Assembly (NCBI GenBank): GCA_964610905.1
Contig: CAZSYT010000025.1
Location: forward strand, 1-40,086
Length of the DNA: 40,086 nt
Direction: 5' to 3'
Source: JAJZJT01 sp964610905
GTDB lineage: Bacteria > Actinomycetota > Acidimicrobiia > Acidimicrobiales > RAAP-2
In this document: positions 16,916 through 24,226 of the stretch, piece by piece
Numbering within the stretch: position 1 is the stretch's first letter
Layout of the letters: each line of letters opens with the position of its first letter
The notes under the pieces: generated by a model
The model's database searches: none
What the model saw: only the letters and a program-made list of their open reading frames with translations
Told to the model about the DNA's origin: nothing
Program-made: the position numbers and the translations under genes

Positions 16916-17227
16916 CTAGGCCCGGTTCAGCTTGGGCGCGGGGGCCTGGCCGTTCACGACCTTCTTGAACGACGCGCCGGCAGACACCTTCGGGCTCTTC
17001 GACGCCTTGATCTTGATCGCCTCCCCCGTCTGCGGGTTCCGGCCGGTGCGCGCCGCCCGCTGGGTGCGCTCGAAGCTCACGAACCCGGTCAGGACCACCT
17101 TCTCGCCCTTGGCGACGTTGGCGACCACCACGTCCTCCAGACCTGCCAGAACGGTGGCAACGTCCTTCGCCGTCGAGCCGGTGTGTGCGGCGATGGCCGC
17201 GATCAGATCGGATTTGGTAACAGGCAC
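16916..17227 (-). CDS. HU-family DNA-binding protein (short form)
   Basis: 103 aa, GTG start preceded by AAGGAG at the usual spacing (AAGGAGACAGCGTG). A small dimeric nucleoid protein that bends DNA. TKSDLIAAIAAHTG at the N-terminus, VVLTGFVSFERTQRAARTGRNPQTGEAIKI in the beta arm and SAGASFKKVV at the end follow the HU pattern; RNPQTGE holds the arm-tip Pro that intercalates. Unlike the second HU gene in the window (31108-31887) it has only a short tail (NGQAPAPKLNRA). TTGACC at 17275-17280 on the minus strand could be part of a -35 element, but no convincing -10 follows. Confidence 0.93.
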   Translation of the reverse strand: MPVTKSDLIAAIAAHTGSTAKDVATVLAGLEDVVVANVAKGEKVVLTGFVSFERTQRAARTGRNPQTGEAIKIKASKSPKVSAGASFKKVVNGQAPAPKLNRA

Positions 17228-17347
17228 GCTGTCTCCTTGGTCAGTGGGAGCTTCCACAATGCCCGATCCGACGTGGTCAAGCGCGGATCTCCGCGGCAGT
17301 GGCCCTCGACGTCGCGCCGCGCGCGACGACCTGGCAGGCTGTCGGAC

Positions 17348-18223
17348 ATGGCCCCACGCCTCGCACTGGCCGTCGACGAGCACGTGGGCGGGCCGGGGGC
17401 ACCCGGCACGCCGCTCGTCGTGCTCGTGCACGGGTCGCTCGACCGGGCGGCCAGCTTCGCCCGCGTCGTCCGCCGCCTCGACGACCTCCACGTCGTGGCG
17501 TACGACCGGCGCGGCTACCACCGCTCCCGCGACGCCGGGGCCGTCGCCACGACGCTCGACCAGCACGTCGACGACCTGCTCGACGTGGTCGCCGGTCGCG
17601 CCGCCGTGGTGGTCGGGCACAGCTACGGGGGGGTGGTAGCCCTGGCCGCGGCCGCTCGCGGAGCCGCCGAGGTGGTGGGTGTCGGTGCCTACGAGCCCCC
17701 GTTGCCGTGGCTCGACCGGACGGTCGCCCCGGGGTCGCCGCCGCGTGCGCCCATCGCCGGCGACCCGGCACGCGTGGCCGAGTCCTTCTTCCGCCGCATG
17801 GTGGGCGACGCGGCGTGGGACCGGCTCCCGCCGGAGACGCGCGACGCCCGACGGGCCGACGGGCCGGCGCTCGCCGCCGAGCTCGCCGCCATCCGTCGCG
17901 GGTCACCGGCCTTCGACGTCTCGTCCGTCACCGTGCCGGCAACCGTCGGCCGGGGCCAGCGCTCGACCGAACGTCACCGGGAGCAGGCGGCGTGGATCGC
18001 CTCCAACCTCCCCGACGGAGAGCTCGTCGACATCGAGGGCGCCGCCCACGGCGCCCACCTGACCCACCCCGACGCCTTCGCCGCCTTCGTCCGCCGGGCG
18101 CTCGAACGGGCCGTCGGGGCACGGGCGCGACCGGGCCCGGCCGGCACCGGCGCTCTGGCGGGCACGGCGACGAGCTCGCAAGACGGCGGCACGACGACGG
18201 GCCGGCGAGCCGGAGGGGGGTGA
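17348..18223 (+). CDS. Alpha/beta hydrolase
   Basis: 291 aa, ATG at 17348 with CAGGCT 7 nt upstream. Motifs: VVLVHGSLDRAASFARVV (oxyanion loop), VAYDRRGYHRS, nucleophile Ser in VVVGHSYGGVVAL and the catalytic His in GAAHGAHLTHPDAF. The acid residue is not obvious: the VTVPATVGRGQRSTERH segment lacks the usual GxxD. Residues after about 265 are a low-complexity tail (PGPAGTGALAGTATSS) that may be unstructured. Substrate unknown. The epimerase gene starts one base after its stop, so the pair is likely co-transcribed. Confidence 0.85.
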   Translation: MAPRLALAVDEHVGGPGAPGTPLVVLVHGSLDRAASFARVVRRLDDLHVVAYDRRGYHRSRDAGAVATTLDQHVDDLLDVVAGRAAVVVGHSYGGVVALAAAARGAAEVVGVGAYEPPLPWLDRTVAPGSPPRAPIAGDPARVAESFFRRMVGDAAWDRLPPETRDARRADGPALAAELAAIRRGSPAFDVSSVTVPATVGRGQRSTERHREQAAWIASNLPDGELVDIEGAAHGAHLTHPDAFAAFVRRALERAVGARARPGPAGTGALAGTATSSQDGGTTTGRRAGGG

Positions 18224-18224
18224 C

Positions 18225-19151
18225 GTGCGGGTCCTCGTGACGGGCAGCTCGGGACTGATCGGCGGTGCGCTCGTCGCCCGTCTGAGCGCCGAGGGCCACG
18301 ATGTGACCGTGCTCGCCCGGCCGGGCAGCCAGCCCGTGCCCATCGGCGGGCCGGCCCGGCTCCCGTGGGACCCCGTCGAGGGCCGTCTCGCTCCCGACGT
18401 CCTCGACCGGTCCGGGCCCTTCGACGGTGTCGTCCACCTGGCCGGCGCGGGCGTCGGTGACCGGCGGTGGTCCCCGGCCGTCAAGGAGGCCATCCGCACC
18501 AGCCGTACCCGTTCGACCGTGCTGCTCGCCGAAGCCCTCGCCCGTACGGCCGTCCCGCCCCCCGTCCTCGTGTCGGCGTCGGCCGTCGGCGTCTACGGCG
18601 ACCGCGGCGACGAGGAGCTCACCGAGGCGTCGCCTCCCGGACGGGGGTTCCTCGCCGACGTGTGCCGCGAGTGGGAGGCGTCGACGGCGGCGGCGTCGGA
18701 GGCCGGCGTCCGCGTCGTCCTCCTCCGCACCGGCTTCGTGCTCAGCCGGCGCGGCGGATCGCTCGGCCGGCAGCTCCCGCTGTTCCGACTGGGCCTCGGG
18801 GGTCCCCTCGGCTCGGGTCGCCAGTACCGGAGCTGGATCACCCTCGAGGACGAGGTCCGAGCCGTGCTCCACTGCCTGGCGGCGTCGGAGCTGAGCGGAC
18901 CGGTCGACGCCACGACTCCCGAGCCCGTGACCGACGCTGCGCTGGCCCGAGCCCTCGGCCGGGTGCTGCACCGCCCGGCGCTCCTCCCCGTGCCTGCCGC
19001 GGCCCTGCGACTGGTGCTGGGGACCGAGATGGCGGACGAGCTCGTCCTGGCCAGCCAGCGGGCACTTCCCACCGCCCTCCTGGCGAGCGGTTTCACCTTC
19101 CTCCACCGCGACGTGGAGCTCGGCCTCGCCGCCGTCCTCGGCCGTCGGTGA
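18225..19151 (+). CDS. TIGR01777-family NAD(P)-dependent epimerase/SDR protein (YfcH-like)
   Basis: 308 aa, GTG start. Extended short-chain dehydrogenase fold: N-terminal nucleotide-binding VLVTGSSGLIGGALVARL, HLAGAGVGDRRWSPAVKEAI and the SASAVGVYGDRGDEELTE block with the active-site Ser and Tyr, then CREWEASTAAAS. These are characteristic of the YfcH/SulA (TIGR01777) group, whose biochemical role is not settled. The end of the protein (DUF1731-like, LPVPAAALRLVLGTEMADELVLASQRALPTALL) is complete. The stop lies 13 bp before the 14-bp tandem array. Confidence 0.9.
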   Translation: MRVLVTGSSGLIGGALVARLSAEGHDVTVLARPGSQPVPIGGPARLPWDPVEGRLAPDVLDRSGPFDGVVHLAGAGVGDRRWSPAVKEAIRTSRTRSTVLLAEALARTAVPPPVLVSASAVGVYGDRGDEELTEASPPGRGFLADVCREWEASTAAASEAGVRVVLLRTGFVLSRRGGSLGRQLPLFRLGLGGPLGSGRQYRSWITLEDEVRAVLHCLAASELSGPVDATTPEPVTDAALARALGRVLHRPALLPVPAAALRLVLGTEMADELVLASQRALPTALLASGFTFLHRDVELGLAAVLGRR

Positions 19152-19164
19152 GCGACGGGAGGCC

Positions 19165-19384
19165 GGCCGTCAGCCCCCGGCCGTCAGCCCCCGGCCGTCA
19201 GCCCCCGGCCGTCAGCCCCCGGCCGTCAGCCNNNNNNNNNNNNNNNNNNNNNNNNNNNNNNNNNNNNNNNNNNNNNNNNNNNNNNNNNNNNNNNNNNNNN
19301 NNNNNNNNNNNNNNNNNNNNNNNNNNNNNNNCGTCAGCCCCCGGCCGTCAGCCCCCGGCCGTCAGCCCCCGGCCGTCAGCCCCC
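19165..19384. repeat. 14-bp tandem array at the DMT-transporter stop codon
   Basis: Units of GGCCGTCAGCCCCC: four complete copies at 19165-19220 plus 11 bases of a fifth, a gap, then 11 bases and three complete copies (19343-19384). All visible copies are identical. The last unit contains the TGA stop (19376-19378) of the minus-strand transporter; on that strand each unit reads GGGGGCTGACGGCC, so TGA recurs every 14 bp and visits all three frames. The array fills the whole space between two convergent genes. Confidence 0.95.
19232..19331. other. Assembly gap (100 N) inside the 14-bp array
   Basis: A run of exactly 100 N flanked on both sides by the same 14-bp repeat. It is a placeholder gap; the array is longer than the assembly could resolve, and its real copy number is unknown. 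Confidence 0.95.
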
Positions 19385-20353
19385 GGTGGCGCCCACGCCC
19401 GTCCCGACGCCCGCCCCCGGTGCCGCGGCCGCCCCGGGAGCCGGCGTCGAGGCGTGCCCCGGGCGGCGCGACGGTTGGCGGGCGAGCAGGTCGTGGCCAC
19501 CTGTCTCGTCCATGGCGCCGGCCACGAGGGGCGAGCGCGACAGCAGCACGACCCCGGCGGAGAGCACGACGAGCGCGACCACCTCGACCGGGGCACGCCA
19601 GCCGGAGGTGGCCAGGTGCTCGCCGAACAGCCAGACGCCGAGGGCCACGCTGGCGAGCGGGTCCACGATGGTGAGGGTCGACTGCGACGCGGTGATCGGA
19701 CCGGCGTGGAAGGCGTTCTGGGCGAGGAACAGCCCCGCCACGCCCGAGACGACCACGCCGTAGGGCTCCCAGTGGTCGAAGACGTGGCCCCACCCCGACG
19801 TCACGAGGGTCGTGAACACCTTGGTGAGGGCGGCGGACACGGCGAAGAGGAGCGCTGCCCCCAGCCCGAACATGCCGGCCCGGAACCACCGCGGCCCGAC
19901 GAAGGCGAGCAGCACGGCCACCACGACGACGCCGCCCACGGCGCCGAGGGCCCACGCCCACTCGCCGAGGTCGGGCACCCGGGTGTCCCCGCTCGGGCTG
20001 GCCACCCCGAGGAAGGTGGCGAGCCCGCCCGCCGCCGCCGCGGCGCCGACCCACTCGCGGTGGCCGACCCGGTAGCGGAACCAGGTGCCCAGCACGAGAA
20101 CGACGAAGAGGAGCTCGGTGGTGACGACGGGCTGGACCTCGCTCAGGCGGCCGAAGCGGAGAGCCACGGCCTGCAGCACGAAGCCGAGGGCCAGGAGGGC
20201 GAGGCCGACCAGCCAGACCCACCGGCGCAGCGCGTAGGTGAGCAGGCTGAACCGCAGGCGGGCATGGTCGGGCGCGTGCTGGACGGCCGTGCGCTGCAGG
20301 ATCGCGCTCAAGGCGTTGGCGAACGAGGCGACGACGGCCAACAGGACGGCCAT
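19376..20353 (-). CDS. DMT-superfamily (EamA/NIPA-like) membrane transporter
   Basis: 325 aa, ATG start with TAGAAC 6 nt upstream (20360-20365). Nine to ten hydrophobic segments cover residues 1-285, starting MAVLLAVVASFANALSAILQ, with the repeat-domain features of drug/metabolite transporters (VQPVVTTELLFVVLVLGTWF; ITASQSTLTIVDPLASVALG and WLFGEHL near the second repeat). The QPVVTTELLF/TLTIVDPLAS pair resembles bacterial NIPA-like proteins, but the substrate cannot be called. The C-terminal 40 residues (RPGHASTPAPGAAAAPGAGV) are a low-complexity cytosolic tail that runs into the tandem array providing the stop codon. Confidence 0.85.
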   Translation of the reverse strand: MAVLLAVVASFANALSAILQRTAVQHAPDHARLRFSLLTYALRRWVWLVGLALLALGFVLQAVALRFGRLSEVQPVVTTELLFVVLVLGTWFRYRVGHREWVGAAAAAGGLATFLGVASPSGDTRVPDLGEWAWALGAVGGVVVVAVLLAFVGPRWFRAGMFGLGAALLFAVSAALTKVFTTLVTSGWGHVFDHWEPYGVVVSGVAGLFLAQNAFHAGPITASQSTLTIVDPLASVALGVWLFGEHLATSGWRAPVEVVALVVLSAGVVLLSRSPLVAGAMDETGGHDLLARQPSRRPGHASTPAPGAAAAPGAGVGTGVGATGG

Positions 20354-20447
20354 GGACCAGTTCTAGCGGTTCGGCGGGGCGGAGCAGTCCTCCGCGCGGG
20401 ACGCCGGCCGCTGGTCGGCCCTCCCGTGGCGCGCTACGCTGCCGGCA

Positions 20448-20469
20448 AACTTGACCCAGTGGTCAAGTT
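20448..20469. promoter_or_regulatory. Perfect palindromic operator upstream of the acyl-CoA dehydrogenase
   Basis: AACTTGACC (20448-20456), spacer CAGT, GGTCAAGTT (20461-20469): nine-base perfect arms. It lies 98 bp before the dehydrogenase start and 95 bp from the divergent transporter start. Its AT-rich arms stand out in the local GC, and the symmetry is of the type bound by TetR-family dimers, which often control acyl-CoA genes. It includes TTGACC, which can also serve as a -35 element. Confidence 0.65.
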
Positions 20470-20566
20470 CCGGCCGGCCGAGCACCGGCCGGCGCGGCGC
20501 CTCCGCCGCCCGCGAAGTGGCGCACGGGGGAGCGGCACAGGGCAGCACCGAGGGAGGGAGGGACCG

Positions 20567-21808
20567 GTGGCCGATCCGGACGTCAGCCGGCACGGCGGCG
20601 ACCAGCCGACCGAAGAGGAGTTCGAGGCCGAGGTGCGCACCTTCTACGACGCCCACGCGCCGCGCCGACCGGCCGACACCTTCACGTGGGGTACGGGCTC
20701 GGACAAGGTCGGGCTCTTCCCCGAGCGCACCCCCGAGGAGGACGCCGCCGACGTCGCAGCGGCGAAGGCGTGGGCCGCCACGGCGTTCGACGCCGGCCTC
20801 GGGTGGATCACCGGCCCCCCTGCCTACGGGGGGCGAGGGCTCCCCCGCTCGTACCAACGGCTCCACGACCGCGTGGCGACCGACTACGCCCGTCCCCCGC
20901 TCGGGGTCTTCGGCATCGGCCTCGGCATGGTGGCGCCGACGATCCTCGCCCACGCCACAGAAGAGGTGCGCGTGGCCACGCTGCGCCCCCTCCACCGCGG
21001 CGACATCGTCGGGTGCCAGCTCTTCAGCGAGCCGGGTGCCGGATCGGACCTCGCCTCGGTGCAGACGAGGGCGGTGCGCGACGGCGACGAGTGGGTGGTC
21101 GACGGCCAGAAGGTGTGGACGTCGGGCGCCCACCTCTCCGACGTGGGCGAGGTCCTGTGCCGGACCGACCCCGACGCTCCCAAGCACCAGGGACTGACCG
21201 CCTTCGTCGTCGACATGCACGCGCCCGGCGTCGAGGTGCGCCCCCTCCGGCAGATGACCGGCGGTGCGTCGTTCAACGAGGTCTTCTTCACCGGCGTGCG
21301 CATCCCGGACTCCCACCGGTTGGGCGACGTCAACGGCGGCTGGCGCGTCGCCCTCACCACGCTGATGAACGAGCGTGCCGCCATCGGCGGGGGCGGGGGC
21401 GGCGTGGGGGCCTCGCTCAGCCGCCGCCTCCTCGCCATGGCCCGGGCCCTCGGTCGCGCCGAGGACCCCCTCGTGCGCCAGCAGCTGGCGGCCATCGTGG
21501 TCAACGAGCGGGTCTCCGCCTACACGAACCTGCGGGCGATGGCGTCGGTCGCCGCCGGCCAGGCGCCCGGGCCCGAGCTGTCGGTGGCCAAGCTGTCGCT
21601 CACCGCCAACATGGTCCGCACGGCCGAGGTGCTGGCCTCCATGCTCGGGCCGAAGCTGGTGGCCGACGGGGGCGAGTGGGGGACCTACGCCTGGTCCGAG
21701 TACGTCCTCGGGGTGCCCGGCATGCGGATCGCCGGAGGGACCGACGAGGTGATGCACAACATCATCGGCGAGCGGGTCCTCGGGTTGCCCAAGGAGCCGT
21801 CCGCCTGA
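20567..21808 (+). CDS. Acyl-CoA dehydrogenase family protein
   Basis: 413 aa; GTG at 20567 behind the purine-rich GAGGGAGGGAGGGAC, a strong ribosome site. Flavoenzyme of alpha,beta-dehydrogenation in acyl-CoA breakdown. Visible: LFSEPGAGSDLASVQTRA and VDGQKVWTSGAH (FAD/substrate contacts), RQMTGGASFNEVFFTGVRIP, and IAGGTDEVMHNIIGERVLGL at the end. The medium-chain-type catalytic Glu (YEGT) is replaced by AGGT; the likely base is the Glu of LMNERAAIGG, as in the isovaleryl/long-chain group. A run of glycines (IGGGGGGVG) follows it. The upstream palindrome suggests control by a TetR-type regulator. Substrate unknown; steroid- or branched-chain-type partners are possible. Confidence 0.88.
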   Translation: MADPDVSRHGGDQPTEEEFEAEVRTFYDAHAPRRPADTFTWGTGSDKVGLFPERTPEEDAADVAAAKAWAATAFDAGLGWITGPPAYGGRGLPRSYQRLHDRVATDYARPPLGVFGIGLGMVAPTILAHATEEVRVATLRPLHRGDIVGCQLFSEPGAGSDLASVQTRAVRDGDEWVVDGQKVWTSGAHLSDVGEVLCRTDPDAPKHQGLTAFVVDMHAPGVEVRPLRQMTGGASFNEVFFTGVRIPDSHRLGDVNGGWRVALTTLMNERAAIGGGGGGVGASLSRRLLAMARALGRAEDPLVRQQLAAIVVNERVSAYTNLRAMASVAAGQAPGPELSVAKLSLTANMVRTAEVLASMLGPKLVADGGEWGTYAWSEYVLGVPGMRIAGGTDEVMHNIIGERVLGLPKEPSA

Positions 21809-21881
21809 CCCCGGCCGGTGCCTCCAGCTCCGACCGGGCCATCGCGCCCGGCACGAGCGCTCGGGCGGCGGCGCCGACGCC

Positions 21882-22475
21882 TCAGCGGAAGGGCAGCCGG
21901 TCGACGTACGACCACGACCGGCGGTGCAGGGAGGTGAGCCCCATCCCGGCGAGCGCCCGGCGGTGCGCCGGGGAGGGGTAGCCCTTGTTGCGGTCGAAGT
22001 CGAAGGGGGGGAAGGACGGGGCGAGCTCGACCATGAGGGCGTCGCGAGCCACCTTGGCGACCACCGATGCGGCGGCGATGGCCACCGAGGTCGCGTCGCC
22101 GCCCACCACCGGCCACACCGGGACCGGAGCCGGGTGCACGTAGTCGAAGGGACCGTCGAGCAACAGGACGTCGGGCGGGGTCGCCAGCTGGTCCACCGCC
22201 CTGAGGGCGGCGAGCCGCAGCGCCCCGTGCATCCCCGCCGAGTCGCACTCGGCGGGCGAGGCGTGCCCGACGGCCCACCCGGCCGCCCAGGCGACCACCT
22301 CGTCGCGCAGGCCAGCGCGCTCGCGCTCGGGGACGAGCTTCGAGTCGCGCACGCCCTCCGGTGGCGGGCCCTCGCCGGGGACGACCACCCCCACGGACAC
22401 GGGCCCGGCCCATGCGCCGCGCCCGACCTCGTCGACCCCGGCCGGCCGACGGAACCCCTGGCATCGGGCGCGCAC
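21882..22475 (-). CDS. rnhB: Ribonuclease HII
   Basis: 197 aa from GTG 22475. Removes RNA primers and single ribonucleotides from DNA hybrids. GVDEVGRGAWAGPVSVGVVV carries the first catalytic Asp-Glu pair (Asp15, Glu16); VLLLDGPFDYV supplies the second Asp; SVVAKVARDALM and FDFDRNKGYPSPAHRRAL are the usual late motifs, and YPSPAHRRAL with LHRRSWSYV ends the protein. Other in-frame starts exist upstream in the 68 bp before the synthetase stop. It follows the acyl-CoA synthetase on the same strand. Confidence 0.92.
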   Translation of the reverse strand: MRARCQGFRRPAGVDEVGRGAWAGPVSVGVVVPGEGPPPEGVRDSKLVPERERAGLRDEVVAWAAGWAVGHASPAECDSAGMHGALRLAALRAVDQLATPPDVLLLDGPFDYVHPAPVPVWPVVGGDATSVAIAAASVVAKVARDALMVELAPSFPPFDFDRNKGYPSPAHRRALAGMGLTSLHRRSWSYVDRLPFR

Positions 22476-22543
22476 CTCGAGCGTCCGGTCGGGCCGGGGC
22501 GGGCCCTGGCCGGGACCGGGGACGCCAGCGGCACCCCGGGGGC

Positions 22544-24106
22544 TCACCGGACCCGGCCCGCCGATTCCCGCAGCTCCGAGCGCACGACCTTGCCGAGGGC
22601 GTTGCGGGGGAGGCGGTCGACGACGTGGACGATGCGAGGCCGCTTGTAGCCGGCGAGGACCCCGGCGCACACGTCGGCGAGGTCGCCGACCGACGGCGCC
22701 GGGCCGTCGGCGACCACGAAGGCGGTGACGACCTCCCCCCACTCCTCGGACGGGGTGCCCACCACGGCCACGTCGACCACCGACGGGTGCGAGCGGAGGA
22801 CGTCCTCGACCTCGGCGGGGTAGACGTTGAAGCCTCCCGTGATCACGAGCTCGGAGGAGCGCCCTCGCAGCACGAGGTACCCCTCGGCGTCGACCTCCCC
22901 GAGGTCCCCGGTGGTGAACCACGGTGGGCCCCCGTCGCCGGCGGGGGCGAACGCCTCGGCCGTGGCCGCCGGCCGCTCCCAGTAGTGGTCGAAGACGTTC
23001 GGGCCGCGGACGCCCACGGCGGCGTCGGCGCCGACGTCGACCTCGACCCCGGGCAGCGGGAAGCCGACCGTCCCCGCCCGTCGCTCGGCGTCGAGCGGGT
23101 TGGACACGTTCATGAGCGTCTCGGTCATGCCGTAGCGCTCCAGCACGGCCGAGCCGAGGACGCCCGAGCACCGGCGGTGCAGGTCGGCGGCAAGCGGCGC
23201 CGATCCCGACACGCACAGGCGGAGGCGGGCGAGGGCGGCGAGGTGACCCGAGCCGAGCAGCCGGTGGAACATCGTCGGGACGCCGAAGAAGAGCGACGCG
23301 GGGGCGGCGGCGGCCTCGTCGGCGACGGCGGCGGGGTCGAACGACAGCAGGAGCACGGCGGAGGCCCCGGCGAGCAGGGTTCCGTAGACGCCCACGCACA
23401 GGCCGTGGGCGTGGAAGACCGGCAGCGCGTGGACGAGCCGGTCCTCGGCCGTCCACCCCCAGGCCAGCGTCACCGACCGGGCGCCCGCCAACAGGTTCCG
23501 GTGCCGGAGCACCGCCCCCTTGGGCCGCCCGGTCGTCCCCGACGTGTAGCAGACGAGGGCCGGGTCCTCGGGCGACGCGGCGTCGAGAGGGCCGCCGTCC
23601 CCGTCCTCGGGGAGCGCCACGTCGGGACCGACGACCACCAGCTCGCCGCCGGCGGCCTCCCTGGCCCAGCCGCCGCGCACCGGCTCGTCGACGACGGCGA
23701 CGCGGGGTCGGACGTCGGCGACGACGTGGGCGACCTCGCGGGCGCCGTAGCCCGGGTTGACCGGGACGACGACCAGCCCGGCGCGGAGCGCGCCCAGGTG
23801 GGCGACGAGCCCCTCGAGCGACGACGCCACCGACCACAGCACCCGGTCACCCGGCACGGCCCCCGAGCCCCGCAGGCGGCGGGCCGCACCCCGGGTCGCC
23901 TCCTCGAGCTCGCCGGCGGTGAGCCACCGCTGCCGCTCCCTCCCCGCCCCGGCGCCTCGCGCGGTCCCGAGGACCGGGGCGCCCGGGTCGGCGGCCCAGC
24001 GGGCCGACCAGGCGGCCAGCAGTGTCCCGCCGGCACCGAGGTCGACGTCGGCGGCGCCCGTCCCGACGGGGAGGTGCTCGGTCCACGGTCGCAGCGGGGT
24101 GGTCAC
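22544..24106 (-). CDS. Acyl-CoA synthetase, malonyl-CoA synthetase (MatB)-like
   Basis: 520 aa, GTG start; TACCGT (24114-24119, minus strand) is 7 nt upstream. ANL-superfamily enzyme: it adenylates a carboxylate and transfers it to CoA. Motifs: CYTSGTTGRPKGAVLRHRNL (AMP/phosphate loop), LPVFHAHGLCVGVY, VLERYGMTETLMN, TTGDLGEVDAEGYLVLRGR and the C-terminal Lys in RNALGKVVRSEL. The segment YGMTETLMNVSNPLDAERRA with GTVGFPLPGVEVDV is closest, from memory, to Streptomyces MatB, so malonate or methylmalonate are reasonable substrates; a medium-chain FadD role remains possible. It precedes rnhB. Confidence 0.85.
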   Translation of the reverse strand: MTTPLRPWTEHLPVGTGAADVDLGAGGTLLAAWSARWAADPGAPVLGTARGAGAGRERQRWLTAGELEEATRGAARRLRGSGAVPGDRVLWSVASSLEGLVAHLGALRAGLVVVPVNPGYGAREVAHVVADVRPRVAVVDEPVRGGWAREAAGGELVVVGPDVALPEDGDGGPLDAASPEDPALVCYTSGTTGRPKGAVLRHRNLLAGARSVTLAWGWTAEDRLVHALPVFHAHGLCVGVYGTLLAGASAVLLLSFDPAAVADEAAAAPASLFFGVPTMFHRLLGSGHLAALARLRLCVSGSAPLAADLHRRCSGVLGSAVLERYGMTETLMNVSNPLDAERRAGTVGFPLPGVEVDVGADAAVGVRGPNVFDHYWERPAATAEAFAPAGDGGPPWFTTGDLGEVDAEGYLVLRGRSSELVITGGFNVYPAEVEDVLRSHPSVVDVAVVGTPSEEWGEVVTAFVVADGPAPSVGDLADVCAGVLAGYKRPRIVHVVDRLPRNALGKVVRSELRESAGRVR

Positions 24107-24226
24107 CGGCCCGACGGTAGCGGGTCGGCTCCCCCGCCGGTCTGCTACACCAGGGGCCGGGGACCGCCGACCCGGCCCACCTCTCGCCACGACCGGCGGG
24201 AGGAACCGACGAGGGAGGGAGGGACG

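Noticed and set aside
20550..20566. G-quadruplex in the GAGGGAGGGAGGGAC block
   Set aside because: Only three G-runs are present; it is better explained as a ribosome-binding region.
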